Shown: piece by piece, positions 1 to 11,616 of the stretch
How the letters are laid out: every line of letters starts with the position of its first letter
Numbering within the stretch: the stretch's first letter is position 1
Assembly: GCA_903813345.2 (NCBI GenBank)
Contig: CAIIXF020000001.1
Coordinates: 34,257,366 to 34,321,365, forward strand
DNA: 64,000 bases
Direction of reading: 5' to 3'
Source: Owenia fusiformis
Taxonomy: Eukaryota > Annelida > Polychaeta > Sabellida > Oweniidae
Translations under genes and position numbers: made by a program
Notes under the pieces: generated by a model
Told to the model about the DNA's origin: nothing
Database searches by the model: none
The model's input: only the letters and a program-made list of their open reading frames with translations

Positions 1-525
1 CTAGAGATGTATGAACAAGTTGCTCAATCATAAAATAAACAACTTTAAGAAATAAAAAAGAAAAAGAAAAAGTAAATAACCTTTTTACTGCAACTTTGAA
101 TGGATGTTGATTTTTTAAAATATTTTACTACAAATTAGATGTTACACTTTAGACCATTGACCATGCTAATGGTTAAATCTCATAAAACTGGTCATCAAAT
201 ATGACTTCATGTGATTATTTGATAATGTTTTGACATTATGTAGATACATTCAGTTAAAAATGAGAAATTATAACTTAATTGATGTAATATATCCCAATTT
301 ACAGCAGTAATTAACAACTCATGCCAAATCCATATTAGTATCTGGATAAGACTACAGGAATGCATGTGATGCTTTATTTTATTTTTTGAAATGTCAAAAA
401 CTTTATTCCAAATGAGTTAGATACAGTGTATCAATAAACCTAAAGGGAAGGATATGTTTTTACACAGCTGTGGGCATTGTGCTTTTGTGAGGTCTGAGTA
501 ACTGGACACAAGATTGTCTGAGTAC
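1..525. other. AT-rich sequence, nothing recognised
   Basis: No open frame, repeat or RNA gene could be supported here. It is the left flank of the transposon that begins at 531. Confidence 0.5.
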
Positions 526-530
526 AGCTT

Positions 531-2218
531 CACGAGGGGAAAGAGTACCCGTGTATATACAACCTACCGCCGAGCAAAGACCCGAAGATGTCTGAAAATG
601 TAGGGGGTGAGTTATAAACTTTTATTTATATCTTGAATTTCTCAATATGAGAAACAGATAAAACACAGAATTGTGTGTAACTGATAAAGTTATTGTTCCA
701 GGCACTCATGTTTGCAAAATGATGAGTACTTAGCGCAATATTTACTATCCAGTCGCTAAATTCAACTTTTAAATATTTGAATGATGATTTACATCTTGAA
801 TAAGTAACGACCGTGGCTGTCTTTACTTCATTCGATTCAAAGATACAATAGGTGTAAATGTATCATATTTATTTCACTGCCATACGTTGCATATCATTGA
901 AATCACCGGTGAAAGTTGAAAATGAAAGACCCGATTATGTCACGAGTACGATTATATAGGACCCGAAGCTACCACCGAGCTATTCCGACTATACCGTGAG
1001 TAGAACCCGATGAGGTAGTGAGTAAGCTTTCGAATGAGCATATAATATCATGACGATATCACAAATATTCCTTTTTATTTATCATATACTCCTGGCACCG
1101 GGATATAATATAATATGATATAATTCCCGCAGCACTATACGTCAACGTCTGTTTCCGGCAAAGTTCTTTAAAACATTGAATTCATGCTTACACTAGAATC
1201 ACCATAATTTCCTATGTGTCTATGGTAAGAGTGCAACCCAAAAACATTTAATTCTGCATTGCAAGCGCCATTCTACTCAAAGAACACAACTTGAAGAATC
1301 CCAAGCTTCACAAGCTTCATATCCTCGAAACGAAAATTACCGTGATCTTTCTTTGATAATACAATACCATAGTCAAAAACATTGCAAATCAATTTTTTGC
1401 CATTTAACTCAGGCACATTAACTTTAATACTCAGTAATGGATGGTGCTGACTGAAGTGGACCACAAAGTCATCCATCTCATGTGACTTATAACTACAGTG
1501 GAAGTATTTGTACCGAGGACCTGAAATACAATGTTTCGATGTGCAGTGGTAAATGGTGATAGCCATATTTTTTTCAGTTTCATTTATTATTCACAACAAA
1601 ATGATTCACATGAATAATGCAGATTGTATGTTTATTATTTTTTCATCAGCACGTCATAAACTCGACGATATAATCGGATCTCAACAGATTTTACTCAAGT
1701 AATGTTCGGATTCTGAGATCCTTTACTCAAGATATTTTCGGATCTTTATAATATTACTCGTCGATCACATCGGGTCCGATGTCCGATAACCTCGGATCTT
1801 TTAGGACAAAGTTAAAGTGAAGATTTTGCTGTTCAAAAGTGCTATTTTGACCTAATATTTTGACACTTAATATATTATGAATATGCACATCCATTTACCG
1901 ACCCAAGTATGTCTTATGTATGGCTCATTATCAATTAAAGCGAGTATAAATGAGAAAAACAAATCAAAAACCATTTTACGTTTACCTTATCTCTTAATTT
2001 GGACATAAAAATATAGTTCAACTATAATTCTAGGCCAATTGCGCCTGCTAGAACATCTTAGTAACAATTCTAACCATCCAAAGGAATTGTTAGTGACTTT
2101 ATATTACCTTTATTGTCCATTTTCCTACGAGATGACATTATCAAACATTTGCTCGGCGGTATGTGCGTGTCTTGCTCGGCGGTAGGTTGTATATACACGG
2201 GTACTCTTTCCCCTCGTG
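531..2218. mobile_element. TIR transposon with CAC ends and 5-bp TSD (Transib-like signature)
   Basis: The element is 1688 bp long and is bounded by 47-bp perfect terminal inverted repeats (531-577 and 2172-2218) that begin CACGAGGGGAAAGAG. It is flanked by a perfect 5-bp target duplication, AGCTT, at 526-530 and 2219-2223. CAC termini with 5-bp duplications are the signature of the Transib/RAG-like superfamily. No transposase of full length is present, so it is non-autonomous. A second partial copy of the inner TIR motif (GCTCGGCGGTA) lies just inside the right TIR at about 2151-2161. The interior contains several GACCCGA/TCGGATC motifs and one 97-codon frame on the minus strand. The boundaries are certain; the superfamily assignment is inferred. 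Confidence 0.8.
1273..1566 (-). CDS. 97-aa Cys/His-rich frame inside the transposon
   Basis: This frame lies inside the 531-2218 transposon. Its first 42 residues hold a zinc-finger-like spacing: Cys8, His12, Cys13, Cys24, His29, His37, His41 and His42. They are followed by a hydrophobic and charged stretch with no recognised fold. The product is not recognised. The N-terminal pattern recalls degenerate zinc fingers found at the start of many transposon proteins, so it may be the first exon of a lost transposon protein. No splice partner was identified. It could also be a chance frame. Confidence 0.3.
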   Translation of the reverse strand: MAITIYHCTSKHCISGPRYKYFHCSYKSHEMDDFVVHFSQHHPLLSIKVNVPELNGKKLICNVFDYGIVLSKKDHGNFRFEDMKLVKLGILQVVFFE

Positions 2219-2365
2219 AGCTTTAACAATTTCATTGTTTTGTTTCTATAATTGATGTTTCTTGAAGATAATCTTCATTACAAAAGTTATACTTTAGTTG
2301 TTTCAAAATTTTATTTTGATATTCATTAATTATTGAGTGATCCCATGCTTTAAAATCTCATATAG

Positions 2366-2475
2366 TCTCTTTGTTACTTAATACAGTGAGGTAGAATTGA
2401 TAGTTAAACGAGACTTACCTTGGTAAGTTGAAGTTTGACTGTAGTTCTACCGAACTGTATGCAGGAACAAAGAGA
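2366..2475. repeat. 110-nt imperfect hairpin
   Basis: Two arms of about 54 nt (from TCTCTTTGTTACTT and up to GGAACAAAGAGA) pair with about 70-75 percent identity and meet at a short ACCTTGGT turn. Each arm carries a GGTAAG or CTTACC splice-donor-like motif. A perfect 10-bp inverted repeat, GCAGGAACAA (2461-2470) with TTGTTCCTGC (2502-2511), overlaps the right foot. It could be a small MITE or a hairpin RNA precursor; the sequence alone does not decide. Confidence 0.45.
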
Positions 2476-2574
2476 TTATATCCCACCCTATCCCTCCCAA
2501 ATTGTTCCTGCATCATGACAATGTGATCACTCAATGCTCTCAATAGTGATTAACCAGCAGCTGACCGCTCTCTC

Positions 2575-2774
2575 TTGATAAAATTCAGTTAAGAAATGAG
2601 TAATGCTATATTAATTAATCGTCTAATAAGTGCCATTCGACAACTCGTTCACCTTGGCAAATCTCATAAATTGTTTGTTAGATATAAAGGATTATTTTGA
2701 TACAAATCTCTTCGGTACTCGCCAAAATGTAAGAACTCTCTCTTTCTTGAGGCTTTTACTTGATAAAATTCTAG
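2575..2774 (-). repeat. Dispersed 200-bp repeat, copy 1
   Basis: This segment is the reverse complement of 50007-50205 at roughly 85 percent identity. The conserved core contains CGCCAAAATGTAAGAA and ATCAAAATAATCC. A third, more diverged partial copy lies at 60270-60355. No terminal structure was found, so the element class is unknown. Confidence 0.6.
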
Positions 2775-2789
2775 TCTAATAGCAAAACA

Positions 2790-3395
2790 AACCGCGTTGT
2801 AGTACTAAAACACGAATCACGAAAACAGCAGGAGTCTTGTTGTTTGATCAGAATGCATTCATGTATTTTAAAGTGTATTTAAATATAGTTTGTTAAAGTG
2901 ACTTGGTATACTATTCTCTACATCTTTATTCGAGTATATAATGCAAACAGTACATAGTAGTTAAGGGTATTGCTTATATGCATGTAATTAAAAGATAGTA
3001 AACACTTCATTCACATTTGGAACTGCAAACAAATATTGCAACTAAGCTGTTCATTTATAGTAAGTAAATAGCGATCGTTAACCATGGGAAATGTTTTTAT
3101 GTATATATTAACCTACCTTTTATCGGATGTTCAATGTCTCATCCTTTGATGATAAAACTAGAATTTCAAACGTTTTAGATAAATCCCTAGAACGACATTA
3201 ACGTTTTTATAATGTACCCTGTTACTTTTGGTGATGATAGTTCCATTCGTAAGATCGTGTTATGTGTGTATGAACCATACACATACACTACGTACAAAAT
3301 GTAAACATAGACACATTGAATGTTAAATTGACATCATTTGTTCGATATTCATATACGTTAAAATCAGTTGATATTTATTTTGAAGTTAACGCCTG
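2790..3395. other. AT-rich spacer, nothing recognised
   Basis: No convincing frame, repeat or RNA is visible between the dispersed repeat and the mariner-type MITE. Confidence 0.4.
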
Positions 3396-3397
3396 TA

Positions 3398-4002
3398 CAG
3401 GGTGGTTTAAAAAAGTGAACCCCTGCAACTGGCCATATTTCCCTTATTACTTGCAGGAATTCTTTTTTATTTTCACATGTTGTAGAGGAAGGTCTAAAAT
3501 TTATGTTGGTACCATACATTTTTCTTAGTCTTGAAATTTGCAGAAATTATAAGCCCTAACCAAACATTACTGAAAATTTACAAATTGTGAGTTTCAATAT
3601 CCGCGATTCTTCAACCCTTTAACTGTTGGTGTAGGTAACATACCCCTGAACTGTTGAACAGTTAAAAATGATCAATAAAAGTGTGAAATGTGTTTTCTGC
3701 TTGAATAGTGTCCCTTTTGTCATATGGTAGGGTTTTAAAGTTGTATCTCAAACTGAAAGATCATCCAATGTGTTTTAACAATTTCCGTGAATCACATTTG
3801 TAAAATTTTGTACAATATCTAATTTCCAGGCATTTTTGTTAAACGCTTGTAGTTTCTTCAAAATTTAAGACTGGGAATAAATTATGGCATCGACCAAAAT
3901 TTTAGACCTTTCTCTACAACATGTGATAATATGAGCCGATTCATGCATGTATTAAGAAAAATGTAGCCTGTTGCAGAGGTTCACTTTTTTTGGACCACCC
4001 TG
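3398..4002. mobile_element. Mariner-like MITE (CAGGGTGG termini)
   Basis: A 605-bp element starts with CAGGGTGGTTTAAAAAAGTG directly after a TA dinucleotide and ends with the inverted equivalent, ...GGACCACCCTG. The terminal 30 bp match closely, and weaker inverted similarity (CACATGTTGTAGAG in both arms) continues for about 100 bp. The TA duplication on the right has decayed to TC. No transposase is present. This is typical of Tc1/mariner-derived MITEs. Confidence 0.75.
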
Positions 4003-4189
4003 TCTAGATGACCTCTTCGATCAAAATGGAAGTGAAATTATGAAGGATTCCTTCATTTGTAACTCTAACAAATGAGAAATATTGATGATAATACTCTCCT
4101 GTAAAATGGCGATTGAAATGGATTCGAAAGTATCCATTCAACCCAATAACAATACTAGAGAGGATAAGATGCACGGGCAACCTAAACGT

Positions 4190-4445
4190 CAACCTAGTCT
4201 GTCAGGTGACTTTATGGATGATGGGTGGGCGAACGGTTCGCGAGTCTTTCCACTTCAGGTTCATAATGATACTTTTAACATCGTTTTAGAATTAGTATGT
4301 CTGTGAAACTTGTCCCGTACCATCAATATCTAAAGACGATTTCATGCGATTACTGATTAAAGAGAAATTCGCACTTTTGTGTCTTGGAAAATGAAGTGTA
4401 TGCGAATGAATCGAATTTCACGAAGGATATGTGGGCAATTTAAGG
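4190..4445 (+). mobile_element. Degenerate TIR copy of the 56993-59200 transposon family
   Basis: The sequence matches the left TIR of the zinc-finger transposon (56998-57260) over about 250 bp, with blocks such as AAACTTGTCCCGTACCATCA and AAGAGAAATTCGCACTTTTG. It is clearly older: many substitutions, and the GTCACGTGAC motif has become GTCAGGTGAC. No matching right end was found. It shows that the family is multi-copy with members of different age. Confidence 0.7.
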
Positions 4446-5400
4446 AATTTGATATGGTGAAATTCAGCATGAGTTGAACAGAATGTCGCATAAAGAACGA
4501 ACACGTCGAACAGAAGGTGAGTGAATTTGAACTGACATTCTGTTCAACTTTTCAAACCAGAAATCGTAATATTTTATTCTAACTAGCCCTTAAATTGCGG
4601 TATGGAGGTAGAATTTTGGAGACCATGCTAGTTACATCCTAATTTGTAATTTTCACCACAATTTGGCAATAATAAAGCAAAATTTTAAGGCGTTTATATG
4701 AAAAAATCAATATTTATACCCACCGTACGACAAAAGTAGGGGGTACATAGAAAATAATTAATAACTTTACAAAAACATTATGAATTACCACATTTTTTCA
4801 GAATATATGCACATTAATAACTGGTAAAAAATTGGTGACTATAGGTATTATGGTTGCTATGGAAACGTAATTTGATTGTCAAAATTTGCTAATTTGTGTC
4901 TATTTTGGGGGGCTCATTGATGGAAAAATCCTATGTTAGCAAGTTATGCTGCAAAAATAGTATTGTTTTAAGGTCTAGAAAATTGCATATGTATATGTTC
5001 TGCATGCATAAAAATTGGAATGATGATTGAGTCACAATCAGAAATATTTTTAAATATTTTAATTTTCTATCATTTTGTTAATCCCCAAATATTTATGCCA
5101 CTCCCCTCGTATTAAGATACTAGAAATTACACATTGTATGTGTCATTAGTAACTGGAAAAAGATTATGGTGATCATAGGTTTGATGGTTGCAATGGAAAA
5201 AGGATTTGATTGTCAAGAAAAGGACCGCATGTTGTAGAATGAATCGGGTTTTTTTTCATGCACTTTGCTTGTGTTTTTTTATCTTAAAAACATCACAACA
5301 CTTTAAACCTTTTTATTGACTATAAGACTGCACCATATAATCCCCCAAAAAATATTTCTCTTTTCAAGGATTACCTGGATGGATTAACATCCAGGTTTTT
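4446..5400. repeat. Spacer with a degenerate tandem repeat
   Basis: A block near 4800-4885 (ATTAATAACTGG ... GGTTGCTATGGAAAC ... TTTGATTGTCAA) recurs at 5133-5222 as a diverged copy about 330 bp away, resembling a decayed HINE-type tandem array. A short inverted repeat, GTTGAACAGAATGTC with GACATTCTGTTCAAC, lies at about 4473-4550. Nothing coding was recognised. Confidence 0.4.
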
Positions 5401-5426
5401 ATTTTCAAACTTCAGAGGGCTGGGAA

Positions 5427-5690
5427 TCATTGATTACGATCATATAAATGCTGCTTTAAAATAGGTTTAATGTATGCCAATAATTTCTCAAATTGTGTAA
5501 ATGGTACCCATTCCTTATTTCCTAGAATTTTCTTCAAAAGAGGATCTGTTCGGACCATTCTACTTATGATGTAATTGGAGACAGGAGGCAATTCTGCAAA
5601 TTCACAAAGTCTGACAAGATATATTTGGAAACTCCATTGGCCTTCATACGGGGAAACACATTTTGTTATCCTATCAAATGAAGTTTGCAT
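5427..5690 (-). CDS. Possible terminal exon of an unrecognised gene
   Basis: This is an 87-codon frame on the minus strand ending in TGA. Its composition looks like real protein, with a mixed amphipathic pattern and motifs such as PPVSNYIISRMV and EWVPFTQFEKLL. A possible splice acceptor (TTCATTTGATAG followed by GATAAC) lies about 17 nt into the frame, so the true exon may begin near 5673 and be preceded by introns. A TTTATT (AATAAA on the minus strand) lies about 110 bp beyond the stop. I do not recognise the family. It could be a host gene tail or a transposon-encoded protein. Confidence 0.4.
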   Translation of the reverse strand: MQTSFDRITKCVSPYEGQWSFQIYLVRLCEFAELPPVSNYIISRMVRTDPLLKKILGNKEWVPFTQFEKLLAYIKPILKQHLYDRNQ

Positions 5691-5739
5691 GGATATAAAG
5701 AACCCATCTGTCCATTCGTTTGTTTGTCCGAGGGATTAC

Positions 5740-6140
5740 AAAATACCGGTTGATTTTGATTCATTTTTGATTTTGATTCAATTTTATAGGCTTATGTCTT
5801 AAAGGTGTAGGACCTCTGTCAAAAAGGAATTTCAATATGGCTGCGCAATTCAAAATGGCCGTCATTTTTTGTAAAATTGTAACCTTTATTATTTTATAAT
5901 TGTAACTCAAATACTAGAATAGTTAATTTGGTTCCAATTTTATATGCTGATGCCGAGGGACGATGGGGCTCTGCTCAATAAGAAATTGTTTAAGATGGCA
6001 GCTGAATTTCAAAATGGCTTTTGATAATGACTTGTAGCTATTTTTGCATAAACTACCATGGCAGATCATTGAATTTCTCAAATTACAATATGCATTTATA
6101 ATAATAACTGTAAAATGATGATAGTCTTTTTCAACTCAAC
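5740..6140 (-). repeat. Degenerate HINE-B-type units, reverse orientation
   Basis: The block around 5765-5830 is the reverse complement of 45405-45480 (AGAGGTCCTACACC and AAGCATAAGCCTATAAAATT on the plus strand there). Two or more diverged units with the 'AAAATGGC ... CCATTTTGAA' pattern follow. No terminal microsatellite or hairpin is retained. Confidence 0.5.
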
Positions 6141-6307
6141 CCCTAATGTATCTTAGCTCTTATAATGGTTCCTCTTGCTTTATTCTCATTTTCATCATTT
6201 GCATAAACGAAAGCTAATTTCATATATTTAGCAAAGTATTTGGTCCAAAGGGATTATGAAATATAGAAATCAAGAATTGTCATCTATTTCTTATAACATT
6301 TTACAAG

Positions 6308-6376
6308 TGTCATCCTTTTTCCACTAGTGTCATCCTTTTGTTGTGTCATCCTTTTGTGGTGTCATCCTTTTCTTCC
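6308..6376 (+). repeat. Minisatellite of GTCATCCTTTT units
   Basis: The motif GTCATCCTTTT recurs four times within about 70 bp with short variable spacers, between 6308 and 6376. Confidence 0.75.
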
Positions 6377-8064
6377 AACCGACATCATATCTGGCATAAA
6401 TTTTGGTATGCATAATCTAGCTATAGAATGTTTAACATATTTATGGATCATTAAGAAAATTAAGGGTTATAATTATCTTACAATTTCCAGTTAATTGTAA
6501 TATGTCAACCCTATCCCTAATTTTAAACTGAGAAGAGACATCTCAATCTGATATTACCTCAAATTTTATCACGAAATGGTATCATTAATCGGACTTTCAT
6601 TATATAACTGATATTTTTCACAAAGTTTGATTGGATTTTTTAAAATATAGTATTCCTCTAAACGTAACTAACAATTTAACTTCATGTCTCAGAAGACCCT
6701 TCTTGAGCACATTGCTAGATTTTCTCAAATTTATGACGTCAATTTATGGTAAAAAGTCACACTCACGATTCCTTTCTTGCTTTTTTGGTCAAAGTGTGCA
6801 TACATTATACCTCTGAAAGTTTGGAATGATAATAACGAAAAATAAAAAAAGATATGATTGGTAAAGGACAATGCACCCTTTTTTCTTGACAGGGTATGTA
6901 TTTTATTGGCGTGAGACAAAAATAAAGATTAAAAACTCACAACAACTGCAACTGAGTCTGCTTTTAAACACGATTTTATGCAATACTTGCAATAGCATGC
7001 ATTATTATTTTTGATAACTTCCTTTTTACAGGCTACTTTAAAATACTTTCAATTTTCATTACAGTTTAACAGGTTCACGTTTTAACCCCTCTCAAAAGCC
7101 TTTTTCTAAGGGCCCAATTTCCTTATACCTTTATACTTACTAGGACACTACGAAGCGAGAACTTATCCCTAGAGGACCATAAATCTACATATTCAAGTAC
7201 AAATTTCAGGTCATAGAAAAAAACTTCCGCGCATGCCCGGAAAAATGTTTTCGGCCCCTAAAACCCAAAAGTGGGCCCAAAATTTGAGGCCTAATTTCTT
7301 TCGGAATTTGGCCTGAAATTAAAAAATAAGGCCTAGTAAAGACCAAAAAGGGCCCCAGCCCCCCCCCCCCCCCCCAGATCCGCCAGTGCAGTGGTGTGTC
7401 CCGGTAACATGGATCGGGCCATTTCGGGATTTATGCAGTGATTCGAAATCTGAATGTTGAATTTTGAATCAGATTTGAGTCTCAATCGAGAAAAACACCA
7501 TATTTAAAAGCTTAAAATTAAAGCCAGAAACTTTATAATTTAAACTAATAGTAAAATCAGGATAATCGTCTCTCTGCTATTAATACACCAGAACGTATAT
7601 TTGGGGTTGCACGGATTAAATACAGTAATACAATTTGGTGTATTTATTTGGCATTCGGATAAAGACAAGTCATGGCTTATACAATCAAACTTGATTGAAG
7701 CAAATGTCATTGTTCTTCAATAAGATTTACCCTGAGTGTCATGAAATAAATAACATAGCAAAATAAAACTTTTAGAAATAGTTTAAGGTTTCCTATTCAT
7801 TGGTTTCCGTAAAGTACTATTTGAAACGAATATTTATGCCTGTATTGATTTGTATCATAATGAATGTGTTTCACCTTTCTTTTGTCTTGCATTGATGATT
7901 ATCAGATTATACCCTCACATTTTAAAGTTTTAAAACAAACTAATTATCACGCGCAGCGCATGTCATGCAATAAGTAGTATTACTTAACTCACCGTGAGCA
8001 CAATATGGGCTGACACGGAACATCATAATTGCAATTAAGTAACTTTAACTGCATGACGTATTGG
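6377..8064. other. AT-rich spacer with a C17 tract
   Basis: No gene was recognised. A homopolymer of 17 C residues lies at 7359-7375, followed by AGATCCGCCAGTGCAG, a context often seen at the edge of transposable elements. A near-palindromic GGGCCC-rich segment precedes it. Confidence 0.4.
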
Positions 8065-8069
8065 TATTT

Positions 8070-8625
8070 TGGATGAGTCAGTCTAAAATCCATTCACATT
8101 CACCAGATTTATGCGTAGTTCAAAAATTAAAACAAGATGAGGTTGCGGAAACAGCAAGGGACATGTACACTTGTACTACATTCACTAGATTTCCATGGTG
8201 GGCCTAAACATGTTACTGATTTTAACTTGTAATAATTCATTTATTATATTGGGATAATTGGTCTCAAACTTTCTGAGATGACTAAGAACGATGCAAGTTT
8301 TGTTCCATATCAGTGTTTTTTATGTACGTCTCTGCGTTTTTAGTTGGCTGCCAATCAAACAATCTGGACATGCTAAAAAGCAGAACATGAGATTCTGGGT
8401 TGTTAATAACACTAATATGGAACAAAACATGCATCGATTCTAAATCATCTAAGAAATCATACCAATAATGAATGATAATTGCACTTTAAAATCAGTAACA
8501 TTTTTGGCCGGTCCTGGAAATCTAGTGAATATAGTAATGTCCCTGGCTGTATCCACCTCATCTTGTTTTAATTATTGAACTACGCATAAATCTGGTGAAT
8601 GCGTTACGGATTTTAGATACGTTGG
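8070..8625. mobile_element. Palindromic MITE of about 550 bp
   Basis: The two halves are inverted copies of each other for about 230-250 bp. GATTTATGCGTAGTTCAA on the left pairs with TTGAACTACGCATAAATC on the right, and similar blocks (ATCAGTAACATTT, TGGAACAAAAC) recur inwards to a centre near 8345. No coding capacity and no clear target duplication were found. Confidence 0.65.
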
Positions 8626-9229
8626 GCTATAAACGTTATGCAGAACCTCTCTATAACCAGAAGCAAGACCCTGTATGAAAAATATGTGTTGGTTGTAGGT
8701 ATATGTACCATTTACGTGCGTCTTGTCAGTGTGAAAACAATTGTTACGAAAAACTTAATTCACGGTCCGCTCCCCCTTCCAAAACATGACGATGATATCT
8801 ATCAAACGTATATAGCAGTAAATTATACTTACCTTCCAAGTGGAGATGGCAGTTGGTGACAATGTGAATGGTTGTGCAACACAGCTGGCGCTCTTTTCGA
8901 TCACAATACTCGATTACGCGAATGTTTTCTGTTGCTATCCTTGCATCATGTGGTTCATATGGGCATTCCGTAAACCTTTTTTATTTAAAACAAATCGGCG
9001 TTTGCGATCTTTTAATTTCTGCTTCTTAAAATTTAGTTTTCATGTCACATGCGACGTGTCAGTGCGTACTAATTCTTTCAATTGCATCCGTGTGAAACGC
9101 AAACTTACATGTGCATGACTAAAGTGTAAACACCATCAGTACATAAATAGTTCAACACTGACTGATTTTGATTGGATCAGGTAATATAAAGGCGATTTAT
9201 CCGCGAGCACAGAGATTATGTGCAGTCTC
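8626..9229. other. Spacer, no supported feature
   Basis: Two overlapping short plus-strand frames (8638-8859 and 8840-9118) are open, but they lack splice context, composition bias or recognisable domains. I do not annotate them as genes. Confidence 0.35.
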
Positions 9230-9232
9230 TAA

Positions 9233-9739
9233 TGGCCTAGTCACATAGCCCGGCCGATGAGGTTCCGATGAGCCAGCGATGCAATTTTCACCGAACTCGG
9301 CCGAACACCGGCCGAACACCGGCCGGACACCGGCCGGACATCCGTGGCGTTTGTTGCTTAAAACCGCATCGGTGGCAGCTCGGTGAAATTTTAACTTCGG
9401 AGTTAAATTTCACCGGGCTCTCACCGAGCTCCCTCATCGCAGCCCCATCGTAACCACATCAGAACACACGTCGGCCGGTGCACGGCCGAGTATCGGTCGG
9501 TGTCCCGTGCATCTGAGACAACCAGAGGACGAGGTTTTTTTAACGGACACCGGCCGAGCTCCGACCGAGCTCCGGCCGATGTGGGACAGAGCCTTGGAAA
9601 GTATAGTACCTGAAGATGTCCGGACGGAGTCCGTTCACGTCACCGAGCTCTGCTTCCGATGAGGAGAGCTCGGTGGCACCAAAAAAATCTACCGAGCTCT
9701 ACCGATGCCGGACATCGGCCGGGCTATGTGACTAGGCCA
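9233..9739. mobile_element. PIF/Harbinger-like MITE, GC-rich
   Basis: A 507-bp element has perfect 27-bp terminal inverted repeats beginning TGGCCTAGTCACATAGC. It is flanked by the 3-bp duplication TAA (9230-9232 and 9740-9742), as PIF/Harbinger elements are. It is strikingly GC-rich against an AT-rich background and contains many CCGGCCGA/CCGAGCT motifs in both orientations, which look like subterminal repeats. No transposase is present. Confidence 0.75.
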
Positions 9740-9824
9740 TAAAAGTCTGTCTATCGCTCTATGCATAATGTGTTATACGAAAACAAACGATGCGTATATA
9801 TAATGTGCGCAAGGTGCGGATATT

Positions 9825-10460
9825 AAAGCTACGTTCACACCAACGGCGCTTTGATGGCGCTTTAAAGCGGCGCCAAAGTGTAACAAAGCTTGATTAAAGC
9901 GTCGGGGTCGTAATAGGTCGTAGAAAAGCTCGGAGTGAAGCGTGATATTCGGCAAGTGCGCCAAAAAAAATTTAAACGGTTTAAAAATTGATTAAAGCGT
10001 CGTGAGAGTATCAAAGCTTAACAAACCGTAACAAAGCTCAGCAAAGCTTGACCCAAAGCGTAGGAAAGCTTAACAGAGCTTGTTTCAAAAGATTGAAACG
10101 CTTTGTTAGGCTTTGTTACGCTTGGCAAGCTTCCTCACGCTCTCTCTAGTCGATCTGGAATTTCTAGATCTTGTTGTTCTGCCATCGTGTTCTCGAGTCA
10201 AAGATGCAATGGTTTTATGGATCTACTGCATCTTTATATATAGTCATTGGATCAAAAGCGCCATGAAATCGGTGATCTCGACATTTCCAATGCGTGACAG
10301 AGCTTAACAATGCACAACAGAGCTTGGCAATCGTATCAGAGCCTGATTTGAAGCATCATAATCGCATCAAAGCGTAATAATGCTTATGAAAGCTTATCAA
10401 GGCGTGATTTCAAGCGTAACAAAGCCTGGTCGAAGCGGAATCAAAGCGAGAGGAACCGTA
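9825..10460. repeat. Quasi-periodic array of AAAGC motifs
   Basis: Several dozen (A)AAGC or GCTT(T) hexamer-like motifs are spaced by roughly 10-15 bp over about 630 bp. Most of the left and right parts read AAAGC, and a central block at about 10090-10140 is inverted (GCTTTG). The left edge reads CTACGTTCACACCAACGGCG. This resembles clustered subterminal transposase-binding motifs, but no terminal inverted repeats could be defined. Confidence 0.5.
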
Positions 10461-11207
10461 ACAAGTTCTTCATATGAGATAATTTTTCATTAAAATGTAA
10501 AATATGGTACAACAAATAAGATTAAGATGTTAAAAGCACCATTTCTTCACATATATGTATGAGACCATTTTTTCATTAAAACTCTAAGATACAATAAATT
10601 GTGTATAAATGCTTCTTTAATTTCAGCTCCAGCTGTAACACTAGCAGTATGACAGTGTTCAACAAATTGGGACTAATCCAGTTTTCTCAATTACAGTCTT
10701 ACATTCTAATAAATATAAACATTCAGTAAAGCTACTAAAAAGTAGTATGTATAATCCAACAGCTCAGAGATAAAGCTGGGGAATGTCTATGCTGTGACGT
10801 GTCGCAAAAAGGTCGCGCACGCATTGTAGACATTTTCGTTTTTTAAGCAGGATATACCAGACTAAAATATTCTCATTTTCAATGTTGTTTTATCATGACG
10901 TCATATAACACTTTTGTTAATGGGTTCTCGGAATATGATACCACTATCTATGACGTCAGTGACATATTGCCCCATCAACAAATAAACAAACAAATGAACT
11001 ATACGGTATAGTTCTACGTCATAAATATCTCTGAGAAAGAAAATCAACAACTTTGTACATTACTACCAGAGAGATGAACATTCATAGAAATATACGTCAT
11101 CAATTCTTCCAAATAATTCAGTAATTTTTTGTATATTCTTGTTTCATTCCAGTTTCGTGTCCGTTTCTTTCGTTTATCCCAGCAGTATATGTGTATGTGC
11201 CCATGTA
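10461..11207. other. AT-rich spacer, nothing recognised
   Basis: No frame longer than expected by chance and no repeat structure was supported. Confidence 0.4.
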
Positions 11208-11385
11208 CACCCTTGGTATACGCAGCTAACGAAAATTGACCGGTACGGGTCAAGAGCTGGACCGGTACGGGTTAACGGTTTTATTTGAATTTAAAATAGC
11301 CATAACTTGCTCAATATTGACTTCCTCGTGTCTAATTTGAAATATATGATGCCTCCTCCCAATGCTTTTAAGTACCCCAATTTTT
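11208..11385 (+). mobile_element. Left end of the CACCCTTGGTATA element family
   Basis: The sequence starts CACCCTTGGTATACGCAGCT and follows the nested element at 57696-57938 for about 175 bp, including GACCGGTACGGGT blocks. Beyond 11385 the two diverge. The right terminus was not found here, so this is either a truncated copy or a longer relative from which the 243-bp form derives. Confidence 0.65.
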
Positions 11386-11616
11386 TACAGATTTTTAAAC
11401 GGACCAAAACTCTCTAAATGCGCATTTATGCTCTTTTCTCTCGAGAACGACTGTCTCATTTTCACGATAACTTTTATTTAGTACTTCTAACATATAAGAT
11501 CTATTTTTCCCCATCAAGGTATGATGTAAATGACATGCTATTTACATCTTGTGAGTTTCAATGACGCGCGTTTGATTTTATAAAAAATGCCAAACTTTGT
11601 GACAAAGAATTTCATC

